This document shows positions 53,143 through 60,362 of a stretch of DNA of 64,000 nt, piece by piece. The notes under the pieces are model-generated. The model was not told the DNA's origin. It made no database searches and saw only the letters and a program-made list of their open reading frames with translations. Every line of letters begins with the position of its first letter. Within the stretch, counting starts at the first letter, position 1. A program made the position numbers and the translations under genes. The DNA is from Aurantiacibacter arachoides (GTDB lineage: Bacteria > Pseudomonadota > Alphaproteobacteria > Sphingomonadales > Sphingomonadaceae), in contig NZ_WTYH01000001.1 of NCBI RefSeq assembly GCF_009827335.1, positions 62,001 to 126,000 of the forward strand. The letters run 5' to 3'.

Positions 53143-54024
53143 ATGACCGATGAGACCCCCGAACGCGTGGATGCCGCCTTTGTCGAGGAAACCGGCGAGG
53201 AACCACGGATGCCCGGCCACGAGACCGATCTTGATCGCAAGCCCGAATGGCAACCGCGCTACCCCGGCTCGGGCCGGCTGAAGGACAAGATCGCCATCGT
53301 CACCGGCGGCGATTCGGGCATCGGGCGGGCTACCGCCGTGCTGTTTGCGCGGGAAGGCGCCAAGGTCGCGATCGCCTACCTGGAAGAGGATGACGACGCG
53401 CGGATCACCGCCGACGCCATCGAGCAGGAGGGCAGCGAGGCGCTGCTGCACGCGGGCGACCTTGGTGATCCGGCGACGGGCCAGGCCCTGGTCGACAAGG
53501 TGATCGCCAGGTGGGGCCGACTGGACGTGCTGGTGAACAACGCCGGCGAACAGCATCCCGACAAGGACATTCGCGACATTACCGTGGAACAGTTGCAGCG
53601 CACGTTCCAGACCAACATCTTTGCGATGTTCTACCTCGTTCAGGCCGCGCGGCCGCATCTCAAGAAGGGCGCGGCCATCGTCAACTGCACCAGCGTGACG
53701 ATGTACCAGGGCAGCAAGGAACTGCTCGACTATTCGAGCACCAAGGGCGCGATCACCGCCTTTACCCGCTCGCTGTCGGAAAACCTCGTGGGTGACGGCA
53801 TCCGCGTGAATGCCGTGGCGCCCGGCCCGATCTGGACACCGCTCAACCCCATGGGCGGCTCCAGCCCGGACAAGCTGGAGCATTTCGGCGAGGGCACGCC
53901 GATGGGCCGCCCCGGCGAACCCAACGAGGTCGCACCGGCCTTCCTGTTCCTCGCCTGCGAGGACAGCTCCTACATGAGCGGGCAGGTGCTGCATCCCAAC
54001 GGCGGGATGGTGGTCAACGGATAG
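53143..54024 (+). CDS. SDR family oxidoreductase (YhdF/YghA-like)
   Basis: A 293-residue short-chain dehydrogenase with an N-terminal extension typical of the general-stress group (GEEPRMPGHETDLDRKPEWQPRYPGSGRLKDK). The Rossmann motif IVTGGDSGIGRATAVLFAREG, NNAG, and the catalytic Ser/Tyr/Lys set (NCTSVTMYQGSKELLDYSSTKGAITAFTRSL, giving Y-x3-K) are intact. C-terminal SSYMSGQVLHPNGGMVVNG is usual. Relatives use NAD(P)H with small carbonyls or sugars. The ATG at 53143 has AAAGGA upstream. Confidence 0.92.
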   Translation: MTDETPERVDAAFVEETGEEPRMPGHETDLDRKPEWQPRYPGSGRLKDKIAIVTGGDSGIGRATAVLFAREGAKVAIAYLEEDDDARITADAIEQEGSEALLHAGDLGDPATGQALVDKVIARWGRLDVLVNNAGEQHPDKDIRDITVEQLQRTFQTNIFAMFYLVQAARPHLKKGAAIVNCTSVTMYQGSKELLDYSSTKGAITAFTRSLSENLVGDGIRVNAVAPGPIWTPLNPMGGSSPDKLEHFGEGTPMGRPGEPNEVAPAFLFLACEDSSYMSGQVLHPNGGMVVNG

Positions 54025-54089
54025 TCGGGCCATGTGTTGCGGCCTTCCCGAAGGCGCGGTACGCTGCGCTATCGGGGTTGGAACGCAGG

Positions 54090-55166
54090 ATGGCCAATAC
54101 TTTGCAGGTCTTGCTTGCCGCGGGCCTGTTCGCATTAGTAGCGCAAACTGCAGCGGCACAGCAAGACATCACACTACAGGCAGGTGCTGATTACACGCAT
54201 CCACACAGTGGCATACGTGTGCCTGCGGTGTTGGCCGGCCAAATGCGCACCGCTGCGGGCAGCTATGCCGAGGACATGCTGGATGTCGGCCTGAATTTCG
54301 ATGACGAGACGAGCGTCGAGGCGCTCAGTATATACGTTTATCGCAGGACTAACGGCTCGGTCCCGCTCTGGTTCGCGCAGGCGCAAAGCGTGATCGAGCA
54401 TCGGTCGTCCTACGCAGATCCGGAACTGGTTGCTCCACCTGCCAATTTCGTCCCACCGGGCACGACAGCCGCGTCTGGACTGCGCGCCATCTACCGCACT
54501 GGCGCAGAAAGCGGAAGGATCTCGACTGGCTTGGCTTTGTTCGCTCACGGCGACTGCTACGTGAAGCTGCGCGCTACATCCGCCACGCGTTCACCCGAGG
54601 ACCTCGGTCGCTGGATGGACGAGGCGCTTGCACAATTGCAGGTGCCTCAGCCACCTGTCGCTGAGCGAGCGGTGGCGCCGATAGCCGATTGCCAGGCTTT
54701 GTTGCGCTTCCGGCGCGAAGCGCGCGACGCGCCCGGGGAGGCCGCCGACCTCGTGGTCGATGGCATGATGAGCGGCCTGTTCGCAGGGGCCATCACTGCA
54801 CAGGTTCGAGAGCGTCCGCCTGTTGTCTGGTGCCGGGATGCGGTGCTTGCGCCCGATCGGATCGTCTATCGCCCTGACAACGCGGATGATAGCTACCTGC
54901 TTGCATTGGGTGACAACGGCCAAGCCGTTCTGGTCGGTCAGGAGCTTCGCATCGAAGGGATTTCGCCCCGGCGCCGGGCCGGGCCGCGATACACCGTTCG
55001 TTTCATGACCGCTGCGCGCGACATCAATTTCGTATCGCAGGATCGGCTGCCATCGCCCGCGCGCGTGATCGAGCTGATCGAGACAAACAGGGCAATGTCG
55101 ACCCGCACGACGTGGGGCGAGGACAGCGGATCGGTCACCGTACACGTCGAAGCGCTTGCCGATTGA
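54090..55166 (+). CDS. Exported protein of unknown function
   Basis: A 358-residue protein with a signal peptide (MANTLQVLLAAGLFALVAQTAAAQ). The mature sequence contains a beta-rich first half (DYTHPHSGIRVPAVLAGQMRTAAG, SVEALSIYVYRRTNGSVPLWFAQAQSVI, STGLALFAHGDCYVKLRATSAT) and a second part with two cysteines (PIADCQALLRFRREAR, VVWCRDAVLAPDRIVYRPDN). No known domain is clear. A TTG at 54078 is a possible alternative start. Lower GC than neighbours. Confidence 0.72.
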   Translation: MANTLQVLLAAGLFALVAQTAAAQQDITLQAGADYTHPHSGIRVPAVLAGQMRTAAGSYAEDMLDVGLNFDDETSVEALSIYVYRRTNGSVPLWFAQAQSVIEHRSSYADPELVAPPANFVPPGTTAASGLRAIYRTGAESGRISTGLALFAHGDCYVKLRATSATRSPEDLGRWMDEALAQLQVPQPPVAERAVAPIADCQALLRFRREARDAPGEAADLVVDGMMSGLFAGAITAQVRERPPVVWCRDAVLAPDRIVYRPDNADDSYLLALGDNGQAVLVGQELRIEGISPRRRAGPRYTVRFMTAARDINFVSQDRLPSPARVIELIETNRAMSTRTTWGEDSGSVTVHVEALAD

Positions 55167-55262
55167 CGTTAGGGCACCGGTCATGATGTGCGCTCCGGTT
55201 GATGCGCGGGCGGGTCTCGGCTAGGCCTCGCGCCGACACTATCTCATCACCGAAGAAGACCC

Positions 55263-56006
55263 ATGGCAGGCCATTCCAAATTCAAGAACATCATGCATCG
55301 CAAGGGTGCGCAGGACAAGAAGCGGTCCAACCTGTTCTCCAAGCTTTCCCGCGAGATAACCGTGGCAGCCAAGATGGGCATGCCCGACCCGGACATGAAC
55401 CCGCGCCTGCGCCTGGCCGTGAACGCCGCCAAGGCGCAGTCCATGCCCAAGGACAATATCCAGCGCGCCATCGACAAGGCCAGCGGCGGCGATGCCGAGG
55501 ATTACCAGGAGGTCCGCTACGAGGGCTATGGTCCCGGCGGCAGCGCGATCATCGTCGAGGCGCTGACCGACAACCGCAACCGCACCGCCACCAACGTGCG
55601 CAACTGCTTTGCCAAGAACGGCGGCAACATGGGCACCGAGGGCAGCGTTGCCCACGGGTTCGAGCGCAAGGGCCTGATCGAATATCCGGCGGGCGCGGGT
55701 GACGAGGAAACCGTCCTGATGGCCGCGATGGAAGCGGGCGCCGACGATATCGAAAGCTCGGGCGACGGGCACACCATCTGGACCGATCCCACCGCGCTGC
55801 ACGAAGTTGCGGGCGCGATGGAAAAGGCGCTGGGCGAGGCGGAAAGCGTGAAGCTGGCATGGAAGCCCAACATCACCGTCGACATGGACGAAGGCAGCGC
55901 GGGCACGCTGATGAAGCTGATCGACGCGCTGGACGACGACGACGACGTCCAGACCGTCTGGGGCAACTACGACATCTCCGACGAGGTGATGGAGAAGCTG
56001 GGCTAG
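55263..56006 (+). CDS. YebC/PmpR family protein
   Basis: A 247-residue protein of the YebC/TACO1 family, DNA-binding regulators or, as recently shown for some members, ribosome-associated factors that relieve stalling at polyproline. Conserved blocks: [87 protein letters not shown] and [10 protein letters not shown]. Placed before ruvC, as in many bacteria, with one short open frame in between. Confidence 0.95.
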   Translation: MAGHSKFKNIMHRKGAQDKKRSNLFSKLSREITVAAKMGMPDPDMNPRLRLAVNAAKAQSMPKDNIQRAIDKASGGDAEDYQEVRYEGYGPGGSAIIVEALTDNRNRTATNVRNCFAKNGGNMGTEGSVAHGFERKGLIEYPAGAGDEETVLMAAMEAGADDIESSGDGHTIWTDPTALHEVAGAMEKALGEAESVKLAWKPNITVDMDEGSAGTLMKLIDALDDDDDVQTVWGNYDISDEVMEKLG

Positions 56007-56021
56007 GCCCGAGCGAAGTCC

Positions 56022-56117
56022 GTGCGGCGCTGGCGTGATCGGCTGATCGTAACGGCAATCGCGATTGTGCTGCTCGTGGCCATAGGATGGCGTCTGGCCA
56101 TCGCGCTGGGATGGTGA
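56022..56117 (+). CDS. Possible 31-residue single-helix membrane microprotein
   Basis: A GTG-started frame between yebC and ruvC encodes MRRWRDRLIVTAIAIVLLVAIGW and ends RLAIALGW: three arginines, then one clean membrane helix, obeying the positive-inside rule. Its end runs into the ribosome-binding region of ruvC (GAGGGG). There is no strong Shine-Dalgarno in front, so expression is not proven. Codon use matches the neighbours. Confidence 0.4.
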   Translation: MRRWRDRLIVTAIAIVLLVAIGWRLAIALGW

Positions 56118-56125
56118 GGGGCGCG

Positions 56126-56611
56126 GTGACGATCATCCTCGGTCTCGATCCCTCGCTTTCCTGCACCGGCTGGGGTGTGATCCGCGCCGAGGGATCGCGA
56201 CTGTCGCACATCGCCAACGGCCAGATCGCGACCGATCCCGCCGCGCCGATGCCCGCGCGGCTCGACATGCTTTACGCGGCCGTTGCAGCGGTCATCGCGG
56301 CGCATGGTCCCGACTGCGCGGCGTGCGAGGAAGTGTTCGTCAACAAGAACCCGCAATCCACGCTCAAGCTCGCCCAGGCTCGCGGGGCGGTGCTGGCAGC
56401 CTGCGGCGGCGCGCAGCTCGACGTGCGCGAACATGCGGCGCGGCTGGTGAAAAAGGCGGTGGTCGGCACGGGCGCGGCGGACAAGGCGCAGGTGCAGGCC
56501 ATGCTGCGGGTGCTGCTGCCGGGCGTCGCGGTGGCCGGGGCAGACGCGACCGATGCGCTCGCGGTCGCCATTGCGGACGCCCACCTGGGCCATCATCGCC
56601 AGATCCCTTGA
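56126..56611 (+). CDS. ruvC: Holliday junction endodeoxyribonuclease RuvC
   Basis: Resolves Holliday junctions with RuvAB. The 161-residue protein has the RNase H-like active site: the first aspartate in ILGLDPSLSCTGWGV, the glutamate of CEEVFVNKNPQSTLKL, and the C-terminal pair in GADATDALAVAIADAH. I chose the GTG at 56126 (MTIILGLDPS) because GAGGGG lies five bases ahead and the conserved strand begins at once; ATG at 56111 is the alternative. ruvA and ruvB are not in the window. Confidence 0.93.
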   Translation: MTIILGLDPSLSCTGWGVIRAEGSRLSHIANGQIATDPAAPMPARLDMLYAAVAAVIAAHGPDCAACEEVFVNKNPQSTLKLAQARGAVLAACGGAQLDVREHAARLVKKAVVGTGAADKAQVQAMLRVLLPGVAVAGADATDALAVAIADAHLGHHRQIP

Positions 56612-56688
56612 GGAACAAGCCCTTGTTTCCAGCGTAGTCCTCCCATCGCGACGCGACAGGGCGTGTCGGGCCATGAAGGAGACCTGAG

Positions 56689-57030
56689 ATGCGCAAGACA
56701 ATAGTAACGGCCATGGCGGCCGGTTCCATCCTGCTCGGCGGTTGCACCGCCTACGGCGGCGACCCGCTGGGCGGTCTGCTGGGCGGCCTGCTCGGCGGCG
56801 GCGGATACGGCAATACCAACACCAACCTTTCGCAGTTCGAACAGGCGGCAGCGGACGCCTGCGGACGCGAAGCACAGCGCTATGGCCGGGTGCAGCTCAC
56901 CAATGTCCAGCAAGCCACGAACGACACCGTGCGCGTGGATGGCCGCATCGAGACCCGTGACACGCGCAACGACGAGTTCACCTGCACCTTCCGCAGCGAC
57001 AACCGCATCGTCGATTTCCGCACTGGCTGA
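56689..57030 (+). CDS. Glycine-rich lipoprotein, unknown function
   Basis: A 113-residue lipoprotein with signal MRKTIVTAMAAGSILLGGC (lipobox LGGC). A Gly/Leu-rich stretch (PLGGLLGGLLGGGGYGN) is followed by FEQAAADACGREAQRYGRVQLTNVQQ and a beta-rich end (VRVDGRIETRDTRNDEFTCTFRSDNRIVDF) with a cysteine pair. Similar short periplasmic proteins occur in sphingomonads. AAGGAGA precedes the ATG at 56689. Confidence 0.78.
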   Translation: MRKTIVTAMAAGSILLGGCTAYGGDPLGGLLGGLLGGGGYGNTNTNLSQFEQAAADACGREAQRYGRVQLTNVQQATNDTVRVDGRIETRDTRNDEFTCTFRSDNRIVDFRTG

Positions 57031-57067
57031 TCCCGGCTTTTCTCCAATTGACACGACCGATTGACAG

Positions 57068-57099
57068 CATGGCCGCCTGGGGTAACCCCGGCGGCCATG
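57068..57099 (+). other. Perfect long hairpin enclosing the start codon of the next gene
   Basis: CATGGCCGCC at 57068-57077 pairs with GGCGGCCATG at 57090-57099, one T is bulged, and GGGG/CCCC extends the stem around a TAA loop, 14 pairs in total. The right arm contains the ATG at 57097 and whatever ribosome site the gene has. It could reduce translation or act as a terminator without T tract for the upstream lipoprotein gene. Confidence 0.7.
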
Positions 57100-57408
57100 T
57101 TCCTTGTCGTCTTCCGCAACCGCAAGCGTGCCGCTATCGACCGCGCGGCCTATGACAAGCAGGCGGCGCACATGGAAGCCATGGCCCGGGCCCAGCCCGG
57201 TTTCGCGTCATTCAAGGGCTTCACGGCCGAGGATGGCGAAGTCGCGGCAATTTCCGAATGGCAAGGCGAAGCCGCCGCCCGCGCGTGGGGGCGTAACCCG
57301 GCGCATCGGGCGGCCCCGCAGGACGGCCGTTCGCGCTGGTGCGTCCACTACACGCTGATCGAAGCGGCGGAGCCACGCATCCATTCCTTCATTGCGAGCG
57401 AGCCGTAA
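57097..57408 (+). CDS. Antibiotic biosynthesis monooxygenase (ABM)-type small protein
   Basis: A 103-residue ferredoxin-like protein of the ABM superfamily: MFLVVFRNRKRAAIDRAAYDKQAAHMEAMARAQPGFASFKGFTAEDGEVAAISEWQGEAAARAWGRNPAH. The strand-helix-strand pattern and the IxxW...W motif are typical. Relatives act as small monooxygenases or haem-degrading proteins, but catalytic residues are not clear here, and antibiotic synthesis is not implied. The start codon lies inside a long hairpin. Confidence 0.83.
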   Translation: MFLVVFRNRKRAAIDRAAYDKQAAHMEAMARAQPGFASFKGFTAEDGEVAAISEWQGEAAARAWGRNPAHRAAPQDGRSRWCVHYTLIEAAEPRIHSFIASEP

Positions 57409-57512
57409 TGATCCACCCCTGTGGCATCTCCAACTGCGACCAAGTGCAAAGAGGCGTAGACGAAAAAAACCAAATCGCATGGCCGCTTTCAGGGAATTGA
57501 TGCGCGGGGTCG

Positions 57513-57539
57513 GATGTCCGAATTTAGGGTGGGAAGCGG
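57513..57539. repeat. 27-bp dispersed repeat A, copy 1
   Basis: Begins GATGTCCGAATTTAGGGTGG and ends GAAGCGG. Matches the copy at 58466-58492 at 23 of 27 positions, including an identical 13-bp core CCGAATTTAGGGT. Lies 58 bp past the stop of the first immunity-island gene; the 57409-57597 gap holds no gene. Confidence 0.75.
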
Positions 57540-57597
57540 ACAACGACTTAAGCACGGCCGGTCCAGCAACCTGAGCAACAGTTCCGCGACAAATCAT

Positions 57598-57867
57598 TTA
57601 GCGGTCATCATTCTCGGTCGAGTCAAAGCGCGCTTCGCCCACATCATCCATATTCTGCGCGAGGAACCGAGAGAGCAGGAAAGCTCCAAGCACCAATCCA
57701 GTGAGAATAGCCGCCATCAAGACCTTCAGGCCTATCGGACTCTCGCTACCAAGCTCGCGAAATAGCGGGATTGCGATGAGCAGCGCCAAAATAGCAACGA
57801 CGTATGGTGACCCCTTCCACTTGTCTCTAATCATCGGCCTAATCCCCTCAAACATTAAGTCGCCCAT
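57598..57867 (-). CDS. Small two-helix membrane protein in the immunity-gene island
   Basis: An 89-residue protein (MGDLMFEGIRPMIRDKWKGS) with two hydrophobic helices (PYVVAILALLIAIPLF and LKVLMAAILTGLVLGAFLLSRFL) and an acidic C-terminal tail (MDDVGEARFDSTENDDR). ATG at 57867, 57855 or a longer start at 57900 are possible. Lower GC than its core neighbours. The 18-bp repeat B lies just upstream on its strand. No family recognised; two-helix proteins of this type do occur among toxin-immunity genes. Confidence 0.65.
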   Translation of the reverse strand: MGDLMFEGIRPMIRDKWKGSPYVVAILALLIAIPLFRELGSESPIGLKVLMAAILTGLVLGAFLLSRFLAQNMDDVGEARFDSTENDDR

Positions 57868-57892
57868 ATAAAGGATGACAGTTCGCGGTAAC

Positions 57893-57910
57893 GTCCGCAA
57901 CGGGGTCGTT
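57893..57910. repeat. 18-bp dispersed repeat B, copy 1
   Basis: GTCCGCAACGGGGTCGTT, identical to the sequence at 58373-58390, exactly 480 bp away. It separates the start of the membrane-protein gene from the end of the DUF4279 gene. Confidence 0.85.
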
Positions 57911-57926
57911 TGCGGCTGATCCGCTT

Positions 57927-58346
57927 TCAGGAGCGACGACGCTGGCGATCGGCAAATGGCTGTATTCCAAAGTCGATACCTAGACGGGCGAGGTCTGAGA
58001 GTAGTTCAATGTCAAAATTCTCACCGTGCTCCCCACACGTCCAACCGATGAACCAGTTTAGCCTGCCCCCACTCTGCTTGATCTCGTTAATGTAGCCTTG
58101 TTTCGCCTCAAGAACCTTCACAAGGGTCCTGAGGCAGTCAGCCAGTTTGCCGTCATCACCTGATGCGAGATCAAAGAAACAATAGCTCTCCCGGTAAGCG
58201 CCCGAAAGCAGGGTGCCATTAGATGCCCTTCGCACCTCACCAGCCTTTTTCTTGTGCAACGCTTCGAGAGCAAACCCTCGCTCGATCACATGCGGATCAG
58301 CATACGGGTGGTAAACTTGAAGACCGATCGAATACTGAAAGCTCAT
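57927..58346 (-). CDS. DUF4279-like protein, probable orphan immunity protein
   Basis: A 139-residue soluble protein. The pattern YHPYADPHVIERGFALEALHKKKAGEVRRASNGTLLSGAYRESYCFFDL, LADCLRTLVKVLEAKQGYINEIKQSGGRLNWFIGWTCGEHGENFDIELLSDLARLGIDFGI matches DUF4279 (SUKH-like neighbourhood) proteins, which are often found in toxin-immunity loci. No toxin gene is adjacent. ATG at 58346. The 18-bp repeat B lies 27 bp before its start and another copy just beyond its stop. Confidence 0.78.
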   Translation of the reverse strand: MSFQYSIGLQVYHPYADPHVIERGFALEALHKKKAGEVRRASNGTLLSGAYRESYCFFDLASGDDGKLADCLRTLVKVLEAKQGYINEIKQSGGRLNWFIGWTCGEHGENFDIELLSDLARLGIDFGIQPFADRQRRRS

Positions 58347-58372
58347 CGCGGCAGATTAGGGTAGGTACGAAA

Positions 58373-58390
58373 GTCCGCAACGGGGTCGTT
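58373..58390. repeat. 18-bp dispersed repeat B, copy 2
   Basis: GTCCGCAACGGGGTCGTT, identical to 57893-57910. A weaker relative starting GTCCGCAATAGGGAGTC occurs at 58891-58907, upstream of the Imm8 gene. Confidence 0.85.
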
Positions 58391-58465
58391 AGCTGAATTT
58401 CCGTTTATGGCGAGAACAGGGGCGATGCTGCCGGTCCGCTGATGGCGTACAACCGATGATGCTCT

Positions 58466-58492
58466 GATGCCCGAATTTAGGGTAAGAAACGG
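58466..58492. repeat. 27-bp dispersed repeat A, copy 2
   Basis: Begins GATGCCCGAATTTAGGGTAA and ends GAAACGG. It ends three bases before the stop codon of the Imm8 gene; 23 of 27 positions match the copy at 57513-57539. Confidence 0.75.
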
Positions 58493-58495
58493 TCC

Positions 58496-58864
58496 TCAGC
58501 TTTCGTGAGGTTCGAACTCCCAGCGTGACCACTCTCCGAGCTTCGCCGCCACCGCGGCCCAATCGGAGCCAGTTGCATGCAACAATCTCTTGCGAACACA
58601 CTCTTCCACAGCAACCGGGTCGAACCGCTTAGTAATTAGCGTTCGACCCCCGTGGAGAACGGGGTAGTTATCCAGTTTAGCTTCCAACCATTCTGGTGAG
58701 CATACATCAAACGCGAACGCGTCGGTCCCGCTCCCTCCCTGCACGCCGATCTCTGCCCGAAGTGTGTGGCAGAAACTGCCCGACACGGGAGCAAGATCGC
58801 ACAGGTTTTCGTCGAACTGACCCGTCAGAGAACGGAGCACCGGCTGAAGTTTCGCTTGTCCCAT
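58496..58864 (-). CDS. Imm8-like immunity protein, orphan
   Basis: A 122-residue protein resembling Imm8, an immunity family of polymorphic toxin systems: KLQPVLRSLTGQFDENLCDLAP, FCHTLRAEIGVQGGSGTDAFAFDVCSPEWLEAKL, HGGRTLITKRFDPVAVEECVRKRL and the C-terminal WAAVAAKLGEWSRWEFEPHES. The C/TPxWL and GRWEF-type ends are typical. No cognate toxin is encoded nearby, so it may protect against toxins of kin or rivals. ATG at 58864. Confidence 0.82.
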   Translation of the reverse strand: MGQAKLQPVLRSLTGQFDENLCDLAPVSGSFCHTLRAEIGVQGGSGTDAFAFDVCSPEWLEAKLDNYPVLHGGRTLITKRFDPVAVEECVRKRLLHATGSDWAAVAAKLGEWSRWEFEPHES

Positions 58865-59041
58865 TCGCGAATTATCAGCGTAAGGCGAATGTCCGCAATA
58901 GGGAGTCAAGTTCACTCCGGAAAACGCTCAAATGAAGCCACGAGGAAATCTAATTATCACAGTGGGTTTGTGATGCGCTTGCATTTCAGTGCCTCCCGAC
59001 ATGGATTTTCTGATGCCCCAGAAAGATCAGAGGAGTTTACA

Positions 59042-59398
59042 ATGACCTATCTGCACGTCTGGGGCATTCCCAACTGCGACACGGTGAAAAAGGCGCGCAA
59101 GTGGCTGGAAGCGCAGGGATGCGACTATCGGTTCCATGACTACAAGAAGGAGGGGGCGGACCCGGATCTGCTTGGCACATGGGCAGACGCCGTCGGCTGG
59201 AACGTCCTGCTGAACCGCGCGGGCACCACCTTTCGCAAGCTGCCCGATGCCGAGAAGGCGAATATCGACCGCGACAAGGCCATCGCCCTGATGGCAGCGC
59301 ACCCCAGCATGATCAAGCGCCCGGTCGTCACTTTCGAGGACAGCGAGCGCGTTCTCGTCGGCCTCGCACAGAGCGAATGGGAAAACGCCGTGAGATGA
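59042..59398 (+). CDS. ArsC/Spx-like family protein (YffB type)
   Basis: A 118-residue thioredoxin-fold protein: MTYLHVWGIPNCDTVKKARKWLEAQGCDYRFHDYKKEG, NRAGTTFRKLPDAEKANI and MIKRPVVTFEDSERVLVGLAQSEWEN. The single active-site cysteine in PNCDTVKKA and the absent CxxC follow YffB, the glutathione-dependent member, rather than plasmid arsenate reductases, so arsenic resistance is not implied. AGGAG precedes the ATG at 59042. Confidence 0.88.
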   Translation: MTYLHVWGIPNCDTVKKARKWLEAQGCDYRFHDYKKEGADPDLLGTWADAVGWNVLLNRAGTTFRKLPDAEKANIDRDKAIALMAAHPSMIKRPVVTFEDSERVLVGLAQSEWENAVR

Positions 59399-59526
59399 AA
59401 AAGTGGTTGGTCGTCAAACCTTTGCCGCGCAGCACGACCGCAGCATTTTTGCCAATTTGCTAATTGGCTTGGCCTTGCGCGCCGGCTGCCATCATGCGCA
59501 AATCAACTTAGCGAGGCGGACGAGCG

Positions 59527-60294
59527 CTAGGCCGCCTGCCGCGCCGTGACGATGTAGTTCAGCGCCAGGTCGCTCGACAGGTGCAGGCCCCTCGTGGGTG
59601 AATAGGCGATGCCTCGCGGCTCGCCCATTGCCAGCCCGGCGTGCTGCAACAGATCACGCATTTCGTCGGGCGTGATGAAATCGTCCCAGTTGTGCGTGCC
59701 GCGCGGTATCGCGCCGACCAGTTCGGCGCCCTCGACCAGCAGCATCCGGCTCGTCGGTGTGCGGTTGGGGGTGGACAGCACCATCAGGCCGCCGCCGTTC
59801 CCGTCATCCGGCGCCAAGTGCGCGGCCAGCTGAACCACGAAGGCCTGCTTGTCGGCGACGTGTTCGATGACCTCCATGCTGGTGACGAGGTCGAACCGGC
59901 CCAGCCCCAGCGTGTCCAGTTCGCCCGCGTGGTAGTCGATCGGCAGTCCCGCACCCTCGGCATGGGTGCGCGCCGCCGCGACGTTCTCGAAGGCGGCGTC
60001 CACACCCGTCACCGCCGCACCCAGCCGCGCCAGCGGTTCGCACAGCAACCCCGCGCCGCACCCGACGTCGAGCGCGGTCTTGCCGGCCAGCGGGCGCAGG
60101 CTTTCGACATCGCCGCCCCAGTGCATGTCCACCGCATCGCGCACGAAGCCGAGGCGCACCGGATTGAGCCGGTGGAGCATGGCCGACGCGCCCTTCGGAT
60201 CCCACCAGTCGCGCGCCAGCTTGCCGAAATGGGCGGCTTCCTCCGCGCGGATGGTGGCCGAACTGGTTGCAGATGTGACAGTTGCATCGCTCAT
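59527..60294 (-). CDS. ubiG: Ubiquinone biosynthesis O-methyltransferase UbiG
   Basis: Performs both O-methylations of ubiquinone synthesis. The 255-residue protein shows EEAAHFGKLARDWWDPKGASAMLHRLNPVRLGFV, the SAM motif TALDVGCGAGLLCEPLARLGAAVTGVDA, VTSMEVIEHVADKQAFV, MVLSTPNRT and the C-terminal THNWDDFITPDEMRDLL, GIAYSPTRG. These blocks are specific to UbiG among class I methyltransferases. Divergent from lysC. Confidence 0.95.
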   Translation of the reverse strand: MSDATVTSATSSATIRAEEAAHFGKLARDWWDPKGASAMLHRLNPVRLGFVRDAVDMHWGGDVESLRPLAGKTALDVGCGAGLLCEPLARLGAAVTGVDAAFENVAAARTHAEGAGLPIDYHAGELDTLGLGRFDLVTSMEVIEHVADKQAFVVQLAAHLAPDDGNGGGLMVLSTPNRTPTSRMLLVEGAELVGAIPRGTHNWDDFITPDEMRDLLQHAGLAMGEPRGIAYSPTRGLHLSSDLALNYIVTARQAA

Positions 60295-60362
60295 TGGGGC
60301 ACCCTAACAGCGCCCGGAGCATTCAGCCAGACACACAGACGGGCGAACGGGCGGACGATACA

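Noticed and set aside
57097..57408. Antibiotic biosynthesis cluster member
   Set aside because: ABM is only a fold name; no biosynthetic genes surround it.
59042..59398. Arsenic resistance gene arsC
   Set aside because: The sequence follows YffB, no ars genes are adjacent, and the CxxC/arsenate pattern is absent.
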